A DNA stretch of 64,000 nucleotides from Alistipes onderdonkii (GCF_025145285.1 NZ_CP102251.1:2418001-2482000), one strand, 5' to 3'; positions 22,643 through 32,191 are shown, counted from the first letter of the stretch. Numbers and translations are program-made. The notes: a model not told the origin generated them from the letters alone.

Positions 22643-24076
22643 ATGTTTACCGAAAAAGATTTACAGCAGATCGAAAAACACGGGCTGACTCCCGACGCGG
22701 TCGAGCGCCAGCTGGAGAATTTCCGCCGCGGGTTCCCCTTCCTGAAGGTTGTGCGCGCCGCATCGCCCGGCGACGGGGTGATGGTCGTGGGCGACGCGGA
22801 GGCTGCCGCCGCCGTGGCGCGTTATGAACGGGAGGCCGACCGCCTGGGCATCGTGAAATTCGTGCCAGCCTCGGGTGCCGCGACCCGTATGTTCAAGGAG
22901 TTGTTCGAGTTTGTCAACGAGGGTAAGCGCGGCAAGGGCATCGACACGTTGCTGGACAATATCGGGCGCTTCGCCTTCTGGCCGGAACTCAAGGCCGTGC
23001 TGCCGCCCGATGCCGACGACAAGGCAACCGTGCGTGCCATCGTAAAGGACGGGCTCGGCTACGGGCAGAAGCCCAAGGGGCTGGTGACCTTCCATGCCTA
23101 TCCCGAAGGGGCGCGCAAGGCGGTGGAGGAGCACCTGGTGGAGGGCGCGGTCTATGCCGCGGCCAGAGGCGTGGCCCGGATCCATTTCACCGTGTCGCCC
23201 GAGCACATCGCGGGCTTCGAAACCCTCCTGGCGGAAAAGGTACCCGTGTACGAACAGCGTTTCGGCATCCGTTACGACATCTCGTTCTCGGTGCAGAAAC
23301 CTTCGACCGATACGATTGCCGTCAATCCCGACAACACCCCTTTCCGGCAGGACGACGGCACGCTGCTGTTCCGTCCGGCAGGGCACGGCGCGTTAGTCGA
23401 GAACCTGAACGAAATCGACGCCGATCTGGTGTTCATCAAGAACATCGACAACGTGACGACCGATGCGCAGCGCGGCGATACGATCCGCTATAAAAAGGTA
23501 TTGGCCGGCATCCTGCTGGATTTGCAGGATCGGGCTTTCGAGTACCTCAAAGCGCTTGAGGTGGGCGGTGCCGAGCTGGAGCCGATCGTGGAGTTCATCG
23601 AACAGCGTTTGTGCGTCAAACTGCCCGCCGACTACGATTCTGCCCTGTTGCGCGCCGTGCTCGACCGTCCGATCCGTGTCTGCGGCATGGTTCGCAATGA
23701 AGGCGAGCCGGGAGGCGGCCCGTTCTGGGCTTCGAACGCCGATGGCACGCAGTCGCTCCAGATCGCCGAGTCGAGCCAGATCGCACCCGCCGACCAGCCG
23801 CTGATGAAGGCCGCGACGCATTTCAATCCCGTAGACCTCGTGTGCGGCGTCCGGGATTCCAAGGGGCGCAAGTTCGACCTGCGGCGTTATACCGACCCTG
23901 CGACGGGCTTTATCTCGTCCAAGTCGAGCGGTGGCCGCGAATTGCGTGCGCAGGAGTTGCCCGGTTTGTGGAACGGCACGATGTCGCGGTGGAACACCAT
24001 CTTCGTGGATGTGCCCATCACGACCTTCTCGCCCGTGAAAGTCGTGCAGGATTTGCTGCGTCCCCAGCACCAGTGA
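22643..24076 (+). CDS. DUF4301 family protein (nucleotidyltransferase-like signature)
   Basis: A 477-residue cytosolic protein of unknown function, assigned to DUF4301 by overall pattern. The start MFTEKDLQQIEKHG was chosen because the 15 upstream residues lie in the promoter leader. Residues around 77-87 (VPASGAATRMFKE) look like the GxGTRMxK nucleotide-binding loop of sugar-phosphate nucleotidyltransferases. Further blocks GHGALVENLNEIDADLVFIKNIDNV and the C-terminal FSSWNTI-like segment are consistent with an uridylyltransferase-type fold. No pathway neighbours: it is monocistronic between murB and the ATPase operon. Confidence 0.7.
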   Translation: MFTEKDLQQIEKHGLTPDAVERQLENFRRGFPFLKVVRAASPGDGVMVVGDAEAAAAVARYEREADRLGIVKFVPASGAATRMFKELFEFVNEGKRGKGIDTLLDNIGRFAFWPELKAVLPPDADDKATVRAIVKDGLGYGQKPKGLVTFHAYPEGARKAVEEHLVEGAVYAAARGVARIHFTVSPEHIAGFETLLAEKVPVYEQRFGIRYDISFSVQKPSTDTIAVNPDNTPFRQDDGTLLFRPAGHGALVENLNEIDADLVFIKNIDNVTTDAQRGDTIRYKKVLAGILLDLQDRAFEYLKALEVGGAELEPIVEFIEQRLCVKLPADYDSALLRAVLDRPIRVCGMVRNEGEPGGGPFWASNADGTQSLQIAESSQIAPADQPLMKAATHFNPVDLVCGVRDSKGRKFDLRRYTDPATGFISSKSSGGRELRAQELPGLWNGTMSRWNTIFVDVPITTFSPVKVVQDLLRPQHQ

Positions 24077-24098
24077 CCCCTGTGCGAACCCGATAAGG

Positions 24099-24128
24099 CG
24101 GATGCCGCGTGAGCGGCGTCCGTTTTTT
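24099..24128 (+). terminator. Terminator of the DUF4301 gene
   Basis: 10-bp stem CGGATGCCGC/GCGGCGTCCG (one G-T pair), GTGA loop, six T. Confidence 0.8.
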
Positions 24129-24328
24129 GTGGGGCTGCCGCCTTCCCGCGGGGCCGTCCGTTTTTTTTACGGCGCCGGTGGGTTTTTACCGGACAGCCTG
24201 CGGCGGGCGGCGGGTTTCCCGGCCGTAAGACACTTCATTTCGCTTCGAAACTTCTTCTTTTTGTTCTTGAATTTTGTCAAAAAAGGACAAATTATTGCAG
24301 TGTGCCTCAGTTTTCTGATAATCTTTTA
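24129..24328. other. Intergenic leader region before the ATPase operon
   Basis: GC-rich first half with a few short hairpins, then an AT-rich second half leading into the promoter. No gene is seen. Confidence 0.4.
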
Positions 24329-24336
24329 TATATTTG
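24329..24336 (+). promoter_or_regulatory. -7 promoter box of the V-type ATPase operon
   Basis: TATATTTG matches the TAnnTTTG consensus, 42 bases before the first ATG of the operon. Confidence 0.6.
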
Positions 24337-24378
24337 TGTGCATATTTTGAAAAACGATAATCAAAACTAAATAACACT

Positions 24379-24993
24379 ATGGAAAACAAACTTCAGGAGC
24401 TGACCAAAAAGCTCTACGACGAGGGGCTGGAGAAAGGCCGTGCCGAAGCCGACCGTCTGGTCGGGGAGGCTAAGAACGAGGCGGCGAAGATCGTCGCCGA
24501 AGCCCGCGCCCAGGCCGAGGAGATCGTCAAGAAGGCCCGTGACAAGGCCGAAGATGTCGAGAAGAACACGATGACCGAGATCGCACTCGCGGGCAAGCAG
24601 GCCGCTGCGAAGATCAAGTCGGAGATCGCTTCGATGATCGTGGCCAAGGCCACTGCGGCCGGGGTGAAGGAGGCTGCGCTCGATCCCGCATTCATCAAGG
24701 AGATGCTGCTGGCCGTGGCCGGGAACTGGAACGGTGCCGATGCGGGCAAGGTGGAACTGAAAGCCCTGCTGCCCGAGGCCGAGCGCACCAAGCTCGACGC
24801 GGCGTTCGGCAAGAGCGCCCGGGAACTGCTCGCCGCCGGTATCGAAGTGGGCTATTCGAAGGAGGTGAAGAGCGGGTTCAAGGTAGGTGCCAAGGACGGC
24901 GGTTACTACATCTCGTTCTCCGATGCCGATTTCGACGCCTTGCTGGGCGAATACCTGCGCGAGAAAGTATCGGACATGCTTTTTAAGGCGTGA
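24379..24993 (+). CDS. V-type ATPase subunit E (peripheral stalk)
   Basis: A 204-residue stalk protein. Residues 1-75 form a highly charged helix (GLEKGRAEADRLVGEAKNEAA pattern), and the C-terminal alpha/beta domain binds the head. It links the A3B3 head to subunit I and resists rotation. First gene of the operon E-DUF2764-A-B-D-I-K; the identity follows from the pattern and the order. Confidence 0.85.
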   Translation: MENKLQELTKKLYDEGLEKGRAEADRLVGEAKNEAAKIVAEARAQAEEIVKKARDKAEDVEKNTMTEIALAGKQAAAKIKSEIASMIVAKATAAGVKEAALDPAFIKEMLLAVAGNWNGADAGKVELKALLPEAERTKLDAAFGKSARELLAAGIEVGYSKEVKSGFKVGAKDGGYYISFSDADFDALLGEYLREKVSDMLFKA

Positions 24994-24997
24994 CGCT

Positions 24998-25834
24998 ATG
25001 TTCACGACGAATTATTATTGTCTGGTAGCCGGGCTGAAGGAGTATTCGCTCGATGCCGACACCAAGGGTTTCGATGCCAAGGCCATCGTCGGGGAGATCC
25101 TCGAAGGGGTGGACGGGGCCGATGCCGACGCGGTGCGGCTGTTGTACGGCTATTACGACTGTGAGAATATCGCTTCGCTGCGTGCGGGGCGCTCGGCGCA
25201 CAATCCGCTGGGTAACTTCACACGCGAGGAGCTGGAAGAGGAGGTGAAGACTCCCCGGCGCCTGCCGGCGCCCGTAGCCCGCGTATTGCGCGCCTTTGCC
25301 GACCCCGAAGGCGAGGATGCCGAGGAGGTCGATACGGCCGGGCGCTTCGAGACTGCGCTCTTCGGGGCCTACTACGATGCCTGCAGCCGCTCCCGGAGCC
25401 GCTTCCTGCGCGCATGGTCGGAATTCGACCGCAACCTGCGCAATGTGACGGCCGCCGTGACGGCCCGTGCGGCGGGGCGGCCCGTCGAGGAGGTGACCGT
25501 CGGCGGAGGCGACGTGGTCGAGCAGCTGGAGCGCAGCTCGGCTGCCGATTTCGGGCTGCGGGGCGAGTTGCCCTACATCGACGCCGTGATCGCTGCCGTG
25601 AACGACGAGGCCAACCTCGTGGAGAAGGAGCACAAGATCGACCTGATCCGCTGGAACGAAGCCGTGGAGCTGGCGACGTTCGACTATTTCGACATTAATT
25701 CCATCCTGTCGTACCTGTCGCGTGTCAACATCGTGGCGCGCTGGACGCAGCTCGATGCGGTGCGCGGACGCGAGATGTTCGAGCGTTTGATGGCCGAGCT
25801 GGATGGCAAAGGGCTGATAGAAAATAAACAATAG
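24998..25834 (+). CDS. DUF2764 protein, V-type ATPase subunit (probable subunit C counterpart)
   Basis: A 278-residue helical protein starting MFTTNYYCLVAGL. The longer open frame overlapping subunit E was rejected. In Bacteroidetes and Chlamydia operons a DUF2764 gene takes this place and no ordinary subunit C (NtpC) gene is present. It may therefore couple the central stalk to the proteolipid ring. The first block YYCLVAGLKEYSLD and the C-terminal helices with YFDINSILSYLSRVNIVARW are the recognisable parts. Spacing is 4 bases from subunit E and 8 from subunit A. Confidence 0.8.
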   Translation: MFTTNYYCLVAGLKEYSLDADTKGFDAKAIVGEILEGVDGADADAVRLLYGYYDCENIASLRAGRSAHNPLGNFTREELEEEVKTPRRLPAPVARVLRAFADPEGEDAEEVDTAGRFETALFGAYYDACSRSRSRFLRAWSEFDRNLRNVTAAVTARAAGRPVEEVTVGGGDVVEQLERSSAADFGLRGELPYIDAVIAAVNDEANLVEKEHKIDLIRWNEAVELATFDYFDINSILSYLSRVNIVARWTQLDAVRGREMFERLMAELDGKGLIENKQ

Positions 25835-25842
25835 GATAATTC

Positions 25843-27597
25843 ATGAAAACTACAGGACGTGTAAATGGTATCATCTCCAATATCGTGATCGTCAAGGCCG
25901 ACGGAGCCGTGGGCCAGAACGAGATCTGCTACGTGTATACGGGGGATACCAAAATGATGGCCGAGGTCATCAAGGTCGTAGGCGACAGCGCCTATGTCCA
26001 GGTTTTTGACAGCACCCGGGGGCTGAAGATCGGCGACAGGGTCGAGTTCGAGGGGCATATGCTCGAAGTGACGCTCGCTCCGGGCCTCTTGTCGCGCAAC
26101 TACGACGGTCTGCAGAACGACCTCGAAAAGATGGACGGCCTGTTCATCGCGCGCGGTTCGATCACCGACCCGGTCGATTTCTCGGCCGAATGGGAGTTCG
26201 CCCCGCTGGCGAAGGCGGGCGACAAGGTCTCGGCCGCATCGTGGCTGGGCGAGGTCAAGGAGCAGTGGGTGAGCCACAAGATCATGGTGCCTTTCACGAT
26301 GACCGGCAATTATACGGTCAAGAGCATCGTTGCGGCCGGGAAATACAAGGTTACGGACACGGTTGCCGTGGTGACGGACGACGAAGGCCGGGAGCACGGG
26401 ATCACGATGGTGCAGAAATGGCCGGTGAAGCAGGCCGTGCGCTGCTACGTCGAGAAGCCGCGCCCCTCGCGTGTGATGGAGACGGGCGTTCGTGCCATCG
26501 ACACCTTCAATCCGATGGCCGAGGGCGGTACGGGTTTTATTCCCGGGCCTTTCGGTGCCGGCAAGACGGTGCTCCAGCACGCTATTTCGAAGCAGGCCGA
26601 TGCCGATATCATCATCATGGTGGCATGCGGCGAGCGTGCCAACGAGGTGGTGGAGATCTTCAAGGAGTTCCCCGAGCTGATCGACCCCCGTACGGGGCAC
26701 AACCTGATGGAGCGTACGATCATCGTCTGCAATACGTCGAACATGCCCGTTGCGGCGCGTGAGGCGTCGGTATATACGGGCATGACGATCGGCGAATACT
26801 ACCGTGCCATGGGTCTCAAGGTGCTCGTGATGGCCGACTCGACGTCGCGCTGGGCACAGGCGCTGCGCGAGATGTCGAACCGCCTGGAGGAGCTTCCCGG
26901 ACAGGACGCTTTCCCGATGGACCTTTCGGCGATCATCTCGAACTTCTACTCGCGGGCCGGCCTGGTGAAACTCACCAACGGGGAGACCGGTTCGGTGACC
27001 TTCCTCGGAACGGTGTCGCCCGCGGGCGGTAACCTCAAGGAGCCGGTGACCGAATCCACGAAGAAGGCGGCGCGTTGTTTCTACGCCCTTTCGCAGGGGC
27101 GCGCCGACTCGAAGCGCTACCCGTCCATCGACCCGCTGGATTCCTACTCGAAATATCTGGAATACCCCGAGATCCGCGAATACCTCGACGATCATATCGA
27201 GAAGGATTGGGTAGACCTCGTGTATGCCGGCAAGACCATCGTGCAGCGCGGCAAGGAGGCCAATGACCAGATCAACATCCTGGGTGATGACGGCGTGCCG
27301 GTGGAGTACCACGAACGTTTCTGGAAGTCGGAGCTGATCGACTTCGTGATCCTCCAGCAGGACGCTTTCGACGACATCGATGCCAACTGTCCGATCGAGC
27401 GCCAGAAGATGATGTATAAAATGGTGCTCGACATCTGCCGGAAGGATTTCGCCTTCGCCGATTTCGAAGAGTGCTCGCAGTTCTTCAAGGGTCTTATCAA
27501 CCTCTTCCGCCAGATGAACTATTCGCAGTGGCAGTCGGAGAAGTTCAACGGCTACCTGAAGCAGATCGAGGAGTATGTGAGTGAAAAAACAAAATAA
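25843..27597 (+). CDS. V-type ATPase catalytic subunit A
   Basis: The nucleotide-hydrolysing subunit, 584 residues, usual length for the family. It shows the N-terminal barrel, the V-type-specific insertion, the Walker A loop GPFGAGKT (about residues 236-243), Walker B around KVLVMADSTSRWAQALRE, and the C-terminal helical domain. With subunit B it forms the A3B3 head. The operon could work as an ion-pumping ATPase or as a synthase. Confidence 0.95.
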   Translation: MKTTGRVNGIISNIVIVKADGAVGQNEICYVYTGDTKMMAEVIKVVGDSAYVQVFDSTRGLKIGDRVEFEGHMLEVTLAPGLLSRNYDGLQNDLEKMDGLFIARGSITDPVDFSAEWEFAPLAKAGDKVSAASWLGEVKEQWVSHKIMVPFTMTGNYTVKSIVAAGKYKVTDTVAVVTDDEGREHGITMVQKWPVKQAVRCYVEKPRPSRVMETGVRAIDTFNPMAEGGTGFIPGPFGAGKTVLQHAISKQADADIIIMVACGERANEVVEIFKEFPELIDPRTGHNLMERTIIVCNTSNMPVAAREASVYTGMTIGEYYRAMGLKVLVMADSTSRWAQALREMSNRLEELPGQDAFPMDLSAIISNFYSRAGLVKLTNGETGSVTFLGTVSPAGGNLKEPVTESTKKAARCFYALSQGRADSKRYPSIDPLDSYSKYLEYPEIREYLDDHIEKDWVDLVYAGKTIVQRGKEANDQINILGDDGVPVEYHERFWKSELIDFVILQQDAFDDIDANCPIERQKMMYKMVLDICRKDFAFADFEECSQFFKGLINLFRQMNYSQWQSEKFNGYLKQIEEYVSEKTK

Positions 27598-27607
27598 GCT
27601 TTAGACC

Positions 27608-28930
27608 ATGACAACACGAGCTTTTCAGAAAATATATACCAAAATCGACAACATCACCAAGGCGACCGTGACCCTGCGGGCGCAGGGCGTCGGCAACGAC
27701 GAGCTGGCCACCGTGGGCGGCAAGCTGGCGCAGGTGGTGAAAATCATGGGCGAGAACGTGACGTTGCAGGTTTTCGCAGGTACCGAGGGGCTGGCTACCG
27801 ACTCGGAAGTGGTCTTCCACGGCGAACCTCCCAAGCTGCGCGTGTCGGACAACCTCGCGGGACGCTTCTTCAACGCCTACGGCGAACCGCTCGAAGGCGG
27901 TGAGATCGTCGAGGGCGAGGCGCGCGAGATCGGCGGCCCGACGGTAAACCCGTTCCGCCGTATCCAGCCTTCGGAGCTGATCGCCACGGGTATTGCCGGT
28001 ATCGACCTGAACAACACGATCGTGACGGGGCAGAAGATCCCTTTCTTCGCCGACCCCGACCAGCCCTATAACGCCGTAATGGCCAACGTGGCGCTGCGTG
28101 CCAAAGCCGACAAGATCATCCTGGGCGGCATGGGACTCACCAACGACGACTTCCTCTATTTCAAGTCGGTGTTCGAGAATGCCGGTGCGCTCGACCGTAT
28201 CGTGTCGTTCGTCAACACGACCGAGAACCCGCCCGTGGAGCGGCTGCTCGTCCCCGACATGGCGCTGACCGCCGCCGAGTACTTCGCGGTGGACAAGGGC
28301 GAGAAGGTACTCGTCCTGCTGACCGACATGACGCTCTATGCCGATGCGCTGGCCATCGTGTCGAACCGTATGGATCAGATCCCGTCGAAGGACTCGATGC
28401 CCGGTTCTCTCTACTCCGACCTGGCCAAGATCTACGAGAAGGCCGTGCAGCTGCCCAACGGCGGCTCGATCACGATCATTGCCGTGACGACCCTGTCGGG
28501 CGGCGACATCACGCACGCCATCCCCGACAACACGGGTTACATCACCGAGGGCCAGCTGTTCCTGAGGAACGATTCCGATACGGGCAAGGTCATCGTCGAC
28601 CCGTTCCGTTCGCTGTCGCGTCTGAAGCAGCTCGTGATCGGCAAGAAGACCCGCGAAGACCATCCGCAGGTGATGAACGCCTGTGTGCGTCTGTACGCCG
28701 ATGCCGCCAATGCCAAGACCAAGCTCGAGAACGGTTTCGACCTCTCGGACTACGATGAGCGTACGCTGAAGTTCGCATACGACTATTCGGAGAAACTCCT
28801 TTCGATCGACGTCAACATCGGCATTACCGAGATGCTCGACACGGCATGGGGGCTCTTTGCCAAATATTTCTCCAAGGAGGAAGTTGCGATCAAGGAGGAA
28901 CTCATCAAAAAGTACTGGAAAGAAGCGTAA
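27608..28930 (+). CDS. V-type ATPase subunit B
   Basis: The non-catalytic head subunit, 440 residues, without a Walker A loop, as expected. Recognisable blocks are GEIVEGEAREIGGPTVNP, SELIATGIAGIDLNNTIVTGQKIP and ALAIVSNRMDQIPSKDSMPGSLYSDL, here cited in part. It starts 10 bases after subunit A. Confidence 0.93.
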   Translation: MTTRAFQKIYTKIDNITKATVTLRAQGVGNDELATVGGKLAQVVKIMGENVTLQVFAGTEGLATDSEVVFHGEPPKLRVSDNLAGRFFNAYGEPLEGGEIVEGEAREIGGPTVNPFRRIQPSELIATGIAGIDLNNTIVTGQKIPFFADPDQPYNAVMANVALRAKADKIILGGMGLTNDDFLYFKSVFENAGALDRIVSFVNTTENPPVERLLVPDMALTAAEYFAVDKGEKVLVLLTDMTLYADALAIVSNRMDQIPSKDSMPGSLYSDLAKIYEKAVQLPNGGSITIIAVTTLSGGDITHAIPDNTGYITEGQLFLRNDSDTGKVIVDPFRSLSRLKQLVIGKKTREDHPQVMNACVRLYADAANAKTKLENGFDLSDYDERTLKFAYDYSEKLLSIDVNIGITEMLDTAWGLFAKYFSKEEVAIKEELIKKYWKEA

Positions 28931-28936
28931 GGCACG

Positions 28937-29545
28937 ATGGCAATCAAATTTCAATATAACAAGACCTCGCTCGGCGACCTCGGCAAACAGCTGAAAATGC
29001 GGCAGAAGGCGCTCCCTACGATCAAAAGTAAGGAGTCGGCCCTGCGCTCCGAGGTGAAGAAGGCGAAGGACTCCGCGGGCGATTACCGCCGTCGGCTCGA
29101 TGCCCTGAAGGCCGAGTACGACTACATGGTATCGCTCTGGGGAGAGTTTGATTGTGACCTCTTGCGCATCGCTGATGTCGAACTTTCGGTACAGAAGATC
29201 GCGGGTGTGCGTACACCCGTCTTGCAGGACGTGAAATTCGAGGAGAAGCCCTACGACCTCTTCTCGTCGCCCGTATGGTTCGCCGACGGAATCGATATCC
29301 TCAAGCGCATGGCGCAGCTGGGAATCGAATTCGAGGTGTATAACCGCAAGATGGAGTTGCTGGATCACGCACGCCGTAAAACCACTCAGAAGGTGAACTT
29401 GTACGAAAAGGTGCAGATACCCGGGTACGAGGACGCCATACGTAAGATCAAACGCTTCATGGAAGACGAGGAGAACCTTTCCAAGTCGGCCCAGAAGATC
29501 GTGAAAACCAAACAGCAACAGGCCGGGGAGGGCGCGATGTTATGA
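28937..29545 (+). CDS. V-type ATPase subunit D (central stalk)
   Basis: A 202-residue, almost entirely helical protein that forms the rotating shaft, with long N- and C-terminal helices (KYNKTSLGDLGKQLKMRQKAL-like start; RKTTQKVNLYEKVQIP near the end). It starts 6 bases after subunit B and overlaps subunit I by four bases (ATGA). No subunit F gene follows. Confidence 0.88.
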   Translation: MAIKFQYNKTSLGDLGKQLKMRQKALPTIKSKESALRSEVKKAKDSAGDYRRRLDALKAEYDYMVSLWGEFDCDLLRIADVELSVQKIAGVRTPVLQDVKFEEKPYDLFSSPVWFADGIDILKRMAQLGIEFEVYNRKMELLDHARRKTTQKVNLYEKVQIPGYEDAIRKIKRFMEDEENLSKSAQKIVKTKQQQAGEGAML

Positions 29546-31389
29546 TAGCGAAAATGGCAAAATACGACTTTGTGCTCTATGCGGCCCAAAGTGAGGATTT
29601 TATCGGGAAGCTGCGCGAACTGGGCCTTGTCGACATCACGACGACGGGCTGGGAGCCTTCGGAGGAAGACCGGCAACTGCTGCTCGATATCGAGGGGCAT
29701 GCGAAGGCCGCCGACTTCCTGCGGAATTTCCGTGCCGGGGAAGGTCGTTTCAAGGCCGGTGCGAAACCCTTCGCCTCGGGTGCCGAGGCCTATGAGCACT
29801 ATGTCGCCGCACACCAGAAGGCCACGGCGCTCGCCGCCGAGATCGGACGCCTGGAGAAATCGGCCGACGAGCTGCGTCCGTGGGGCGAGTTCTCGCCCGA
29901 GCGTACGAAGGCGCTGGCTTCGCAGGGCATCGTGCTGCGCTATTTCTTCACCCCGAAGAGCAACTACGACAAGTTCGGGCCCGAGTGGTCGGAACGCTAT
30001 ATGCTTTCGCTGATCAACCGTACCGATTCTACGGCCTATTTCGTTGCCGTGACGGCCCCGGGCGAGGATGTGACGCTCGATGCGCAGGAGATGAAGGCTC
30101 CTTCGATGGACTTCCGCGAAGCGGAACGCCGTATCGCCGAGGCGGGGCAGGAATTGCGGGCACTCGACGCTGAATTCTCGCGCGTGGCGGCGTCGGAGAA
30201 GTTGCTTGCGGCGCACGCTGCGCAACTGAAGGAGCGCTTGCAGGGCGTGCGCGTGAAAGCCACGGCGCAGCAGGCCGCCGACGGTACGCTGGTCGTCATG
30301 GAGGGCTGGGCCGAGAAGGAGACCTCCGACAAGGTCGACGCCCTGCTGGAAGCGTATCCCAACGTCGTTTATCTCAAGGGAGACCCTACGCCTGAGGACG
30401 ATACGCCCGTGAAGCTCAAGAATAACCGGTTCGCGCGCGTTTTCGAACTGGTGGGCGACATGTATGCCCGGCCGAAATATGGCACGATGGATCTCACGCC
30501 GTTCTTCGCCCCGTTCTACATGCTTTTCTTTGGCATCTGCCTGAACGACGCCGGCTACGGTGCCATCCTGGCACTCCTGGGAGCCTGGATGCTCTCCAGG
30601 AACCGCAAGCCCGGCATGATGCGCCAGGCTGCGTGGTTCGCCACGCTGTGCGGCGTGATGACGATCCTCTTCGGGCTGCTGTGCGGTTCGTTCTTCGGCA
30701 TCAACATGTCGGAATGGTTCCCGTCGATCCATTTCTTCGATTTCCAGGGCCAGTTCTTCTCGATCGCGCTGGCCATCGGCCTCGTGCAGATCATGTTCGG
30801 CATGGTGCTCAAGATCGTCATGATCTCGTCGACCGTCGGGTTCCGCTATTCGCTCGGTTCGCTGGGGTGGCTGCTGGTCATTTTGGGCGGGAGCCTTGCC
30901 GCCGGACTGCCGATGCTCAACTCCGGGTGGGTGATCCCGTTCTACACCACCTCCTCGCCCGCGTTCTATGCGACGCTCGGCGTGGGTGCGGTGCTGATGC
31001 TGTTCTTCAATTCGCCGGGCAAGAACCCGCTGCTGAATTTCGGGCTGGGATTGTGGGATACCTATAATAACCTTACGGGCATCCTCTCCGACGTACTGTC
31101 GTATATCCGTCTGTTCGCCATCGGCCTCTCGGGCGGTATCCTCGCCACGGTGTTCAATGCGCTTGCCGCCGGGTTCGTGCCCGAAGGTTCGGGCATCGTC
31201 GTGCGGCTGCTGATCATGATCCCGATCCTGCTGATCGGCCACGGCATCAACCTCTTCATGTCGACCATTTCGTCGTTCGTGCACCCGATGCGTCTGACGT
31301 TCGTCGAGTTCTACAAAAACGCGGGCTTCGAAATGTCAATGCGTTCGTTCGAGCCCTTGCAGAAAATAGATAATTCGGAAAACAAATAA
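29542..31389 (+). CDS. V-type ATPase subunit I (membrane subunit a)
   Basis: A 615-residue protein with a soluble N-terminal half (about 1-310) and about seven membrane helices after residue 320. It provides the stator half-channel for the ions. The conserved blocks TPFFAPFYMLFFGICLNDAGYGA and LSYIRLFAIGLSGGILA, with the essential Arg in the latter, are present. It overlaps subunit D by ATGA. Confidence 0.93.
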   Translation: MIAKMAKYDFVLYAAQSEDFIGKLRELGLVDITTTGWEPSEEDRQLLLDIEGHAKAADFLRNFRAGEGRFKAGAKPFASGAEAYEHYVAAHQKATALAAEIGRLEKSADELRPWGEFSPERTKALASQGIVLRYFFTPKSNYDKFGPEWSERYMLSLINRTDSTAYFVAVTAPGEDVTLDAQEMKAPSMDFREAERRIAEAGQELRALDAEFSRVAASEKLLAAHAAQLKERLQGVRVKATAQQAADGTLVVMEGWAEKETSDKVDALLEAYPNVVYLKGDPTPEDDTPVKLKNNRFARVFELVGDMYARPKYGTMDLTPFFAPFYMLFFGICLNDAGYGAILALLGAWMLSRNRKPGMMRQAAWFATLCGVMTILFGLLCGSFFGINMSEWFPSIHFFDFQGQFFSIALAIGLVQIMFGMVLKIVMISSTVGFRYSLGSLGWLLVILGGSLAAGLPMLNSGWVIPFYTTSSPAFYATLGVGAVLMLFFNSPGKNPLLNFGLGLWDTYNNLTGILSDVLSYIRLFAIGLSGGILATVFNALAAGFVPEGSGIVVRLLIMIPILLIGHGINLFMSTISSFVHPMRLTFVEFYKNAGFEMSMRSFEPLQKIDNSENK

Positions 31390-31410
31390 CAACTAAAACA
31401 AATTAAAATT

Positions 31411-31866
31411 ATGGAATCAACAACTGCAATTATTTTGGGCTATCTCGGCGTAGCGCTGATGGTAGGCCTTTCGGGCGTAGCGAGCTGTATCGGTACTTCG
31501 ATCGCCGGTATGGCATCGGTAGGCGCCATGAAGAAAAACGGCGGGGCTTTCGGTAGCTACATGATCCTGTCGGCTATCCCCGGTTCGCAGGGCCTTTACG
31601 GTTTCGTGGGCTACTTCATCATCAAAGGGTTCCTTACGGATTCGATGACGTTGTTGCAGGGGGCCGCCATCTTCGGCGCCGGTCTGCTGACGGGTCTGGT
31701 CTGCCTCGCTTCGTCATACTACCAGTCGAAGGTGTGTGCCAACGGTATCGCCGCAATCGGCAACGGCCACGATGTGATGGGTAAGACGCTTATCCTCGCG
31801 GCATTCCCCGAGTTGTACGCCATCCTTACGGTGGCTGCCGTGTTCCTGATCGCGGGCGCGATCTAA
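31411..31866 (+). CDS. V-type ATPase proteolipid subunit K
   Basis: A 151-residue rotor-ring subunit with four membrane helices, a doubled c-subunit. The ion-binding Glu is Glu134 (FPELYAI), and only the second hairpin has it. The Na+-ligand positions known from Enterococcus hirae NtpK appear as Ser59-Gln60 (PGSQGLYGF, Thr-Gln in NtpK) and Gln105. Na+ coupling is thus plausible but unproven. Last gene of the operon, with a strong terminator after it. Confidence 0.93.
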   Translation: MESTTAIILGYLGVALMVGLSGVASCIGTSIAGMASVGAMKKNGGAFGSYMILSAIPGSQGLYGFVGYFIIKGFLTDSMTLLQGAAIFGAGLLTGLVCLASSYYQSKVCANGIAAIGNGHDVMGKTLILAAFPELYAILTVAAVFLIAGAI

Positions 31867-31890
31867 ACGGCCGCAGCGGCAAATCGCTCC

Positions 31891-31928
31891 GCAGGGCGGG
31901 ACATTCCGGTGTCCCGCCCTGCTTTTTT
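31891..31928 (+). terminator. Terminator of the V-type ATPase operon
   Basis: Perfect 12-bp stem GCAGGGCGGGAC with complement, 8-base loop, six T. Confidence 0.9.
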
Positions 31929-31972
31929 CAGGGGTGTGGCTTGAATTGTACTTTTATTGCATGAATTGATAC

Positions 31973-32002
31973 TTGGCGAAACCTCGGGAATGTGTAATTT
32001 TG
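31973..32002 (+). promoter_or_regulatory. Promoter of a candidate small RNA
   Basis: TTG (-33, 31973-31975), exactly 19 bp, then TAATTTTG (-7, 31995-32002). This is one of the best consensus matches in the window, yet no plus-strand gene follows. Confidence 0.55.
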
Positions 32003-32007
32003 CATTG

Positions 32008-32120
32008 ACTCGAAAGTTCCGGGCGATTGTTTTTCCGTCGGGATGGGACAGTTACAAGTTTTTAAGTGGTATAATTAGGGATTCAGGCCCGGCTGCAAGT
32101 GCAGCCGGGCCTGGGTTTTT
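32008..32120 (+). ncRNA. Candidate small RNA, about 113 nt
   Basis: The span runs from the predicted start site to a perfect terminator. The terminator has a 13-bp stem CAGGCCCGGCTGC with complement (32084-32113), AAGT loop, then GG and five T. No open frame of note lies within. The T run is only on the plus side, so the hairpin does not serve the minus-strand regulator gene. Function and family are unknown; boundaries are predictions. Confidence 0.45.
32084..32120 (+). terminator. Terminator of the candidate small RNA
   Basis: Perfect 13-bp G+C-rich stem, 4-base loop and T run. Confidence 0.8.
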
Positions 32121-32191
32121 AGACTGGTTGGCGGGAACCGCCGTCTCCGGTCGGGCGGACAGGGATTCCTGTATTGCCGGGAACCCCCGCC

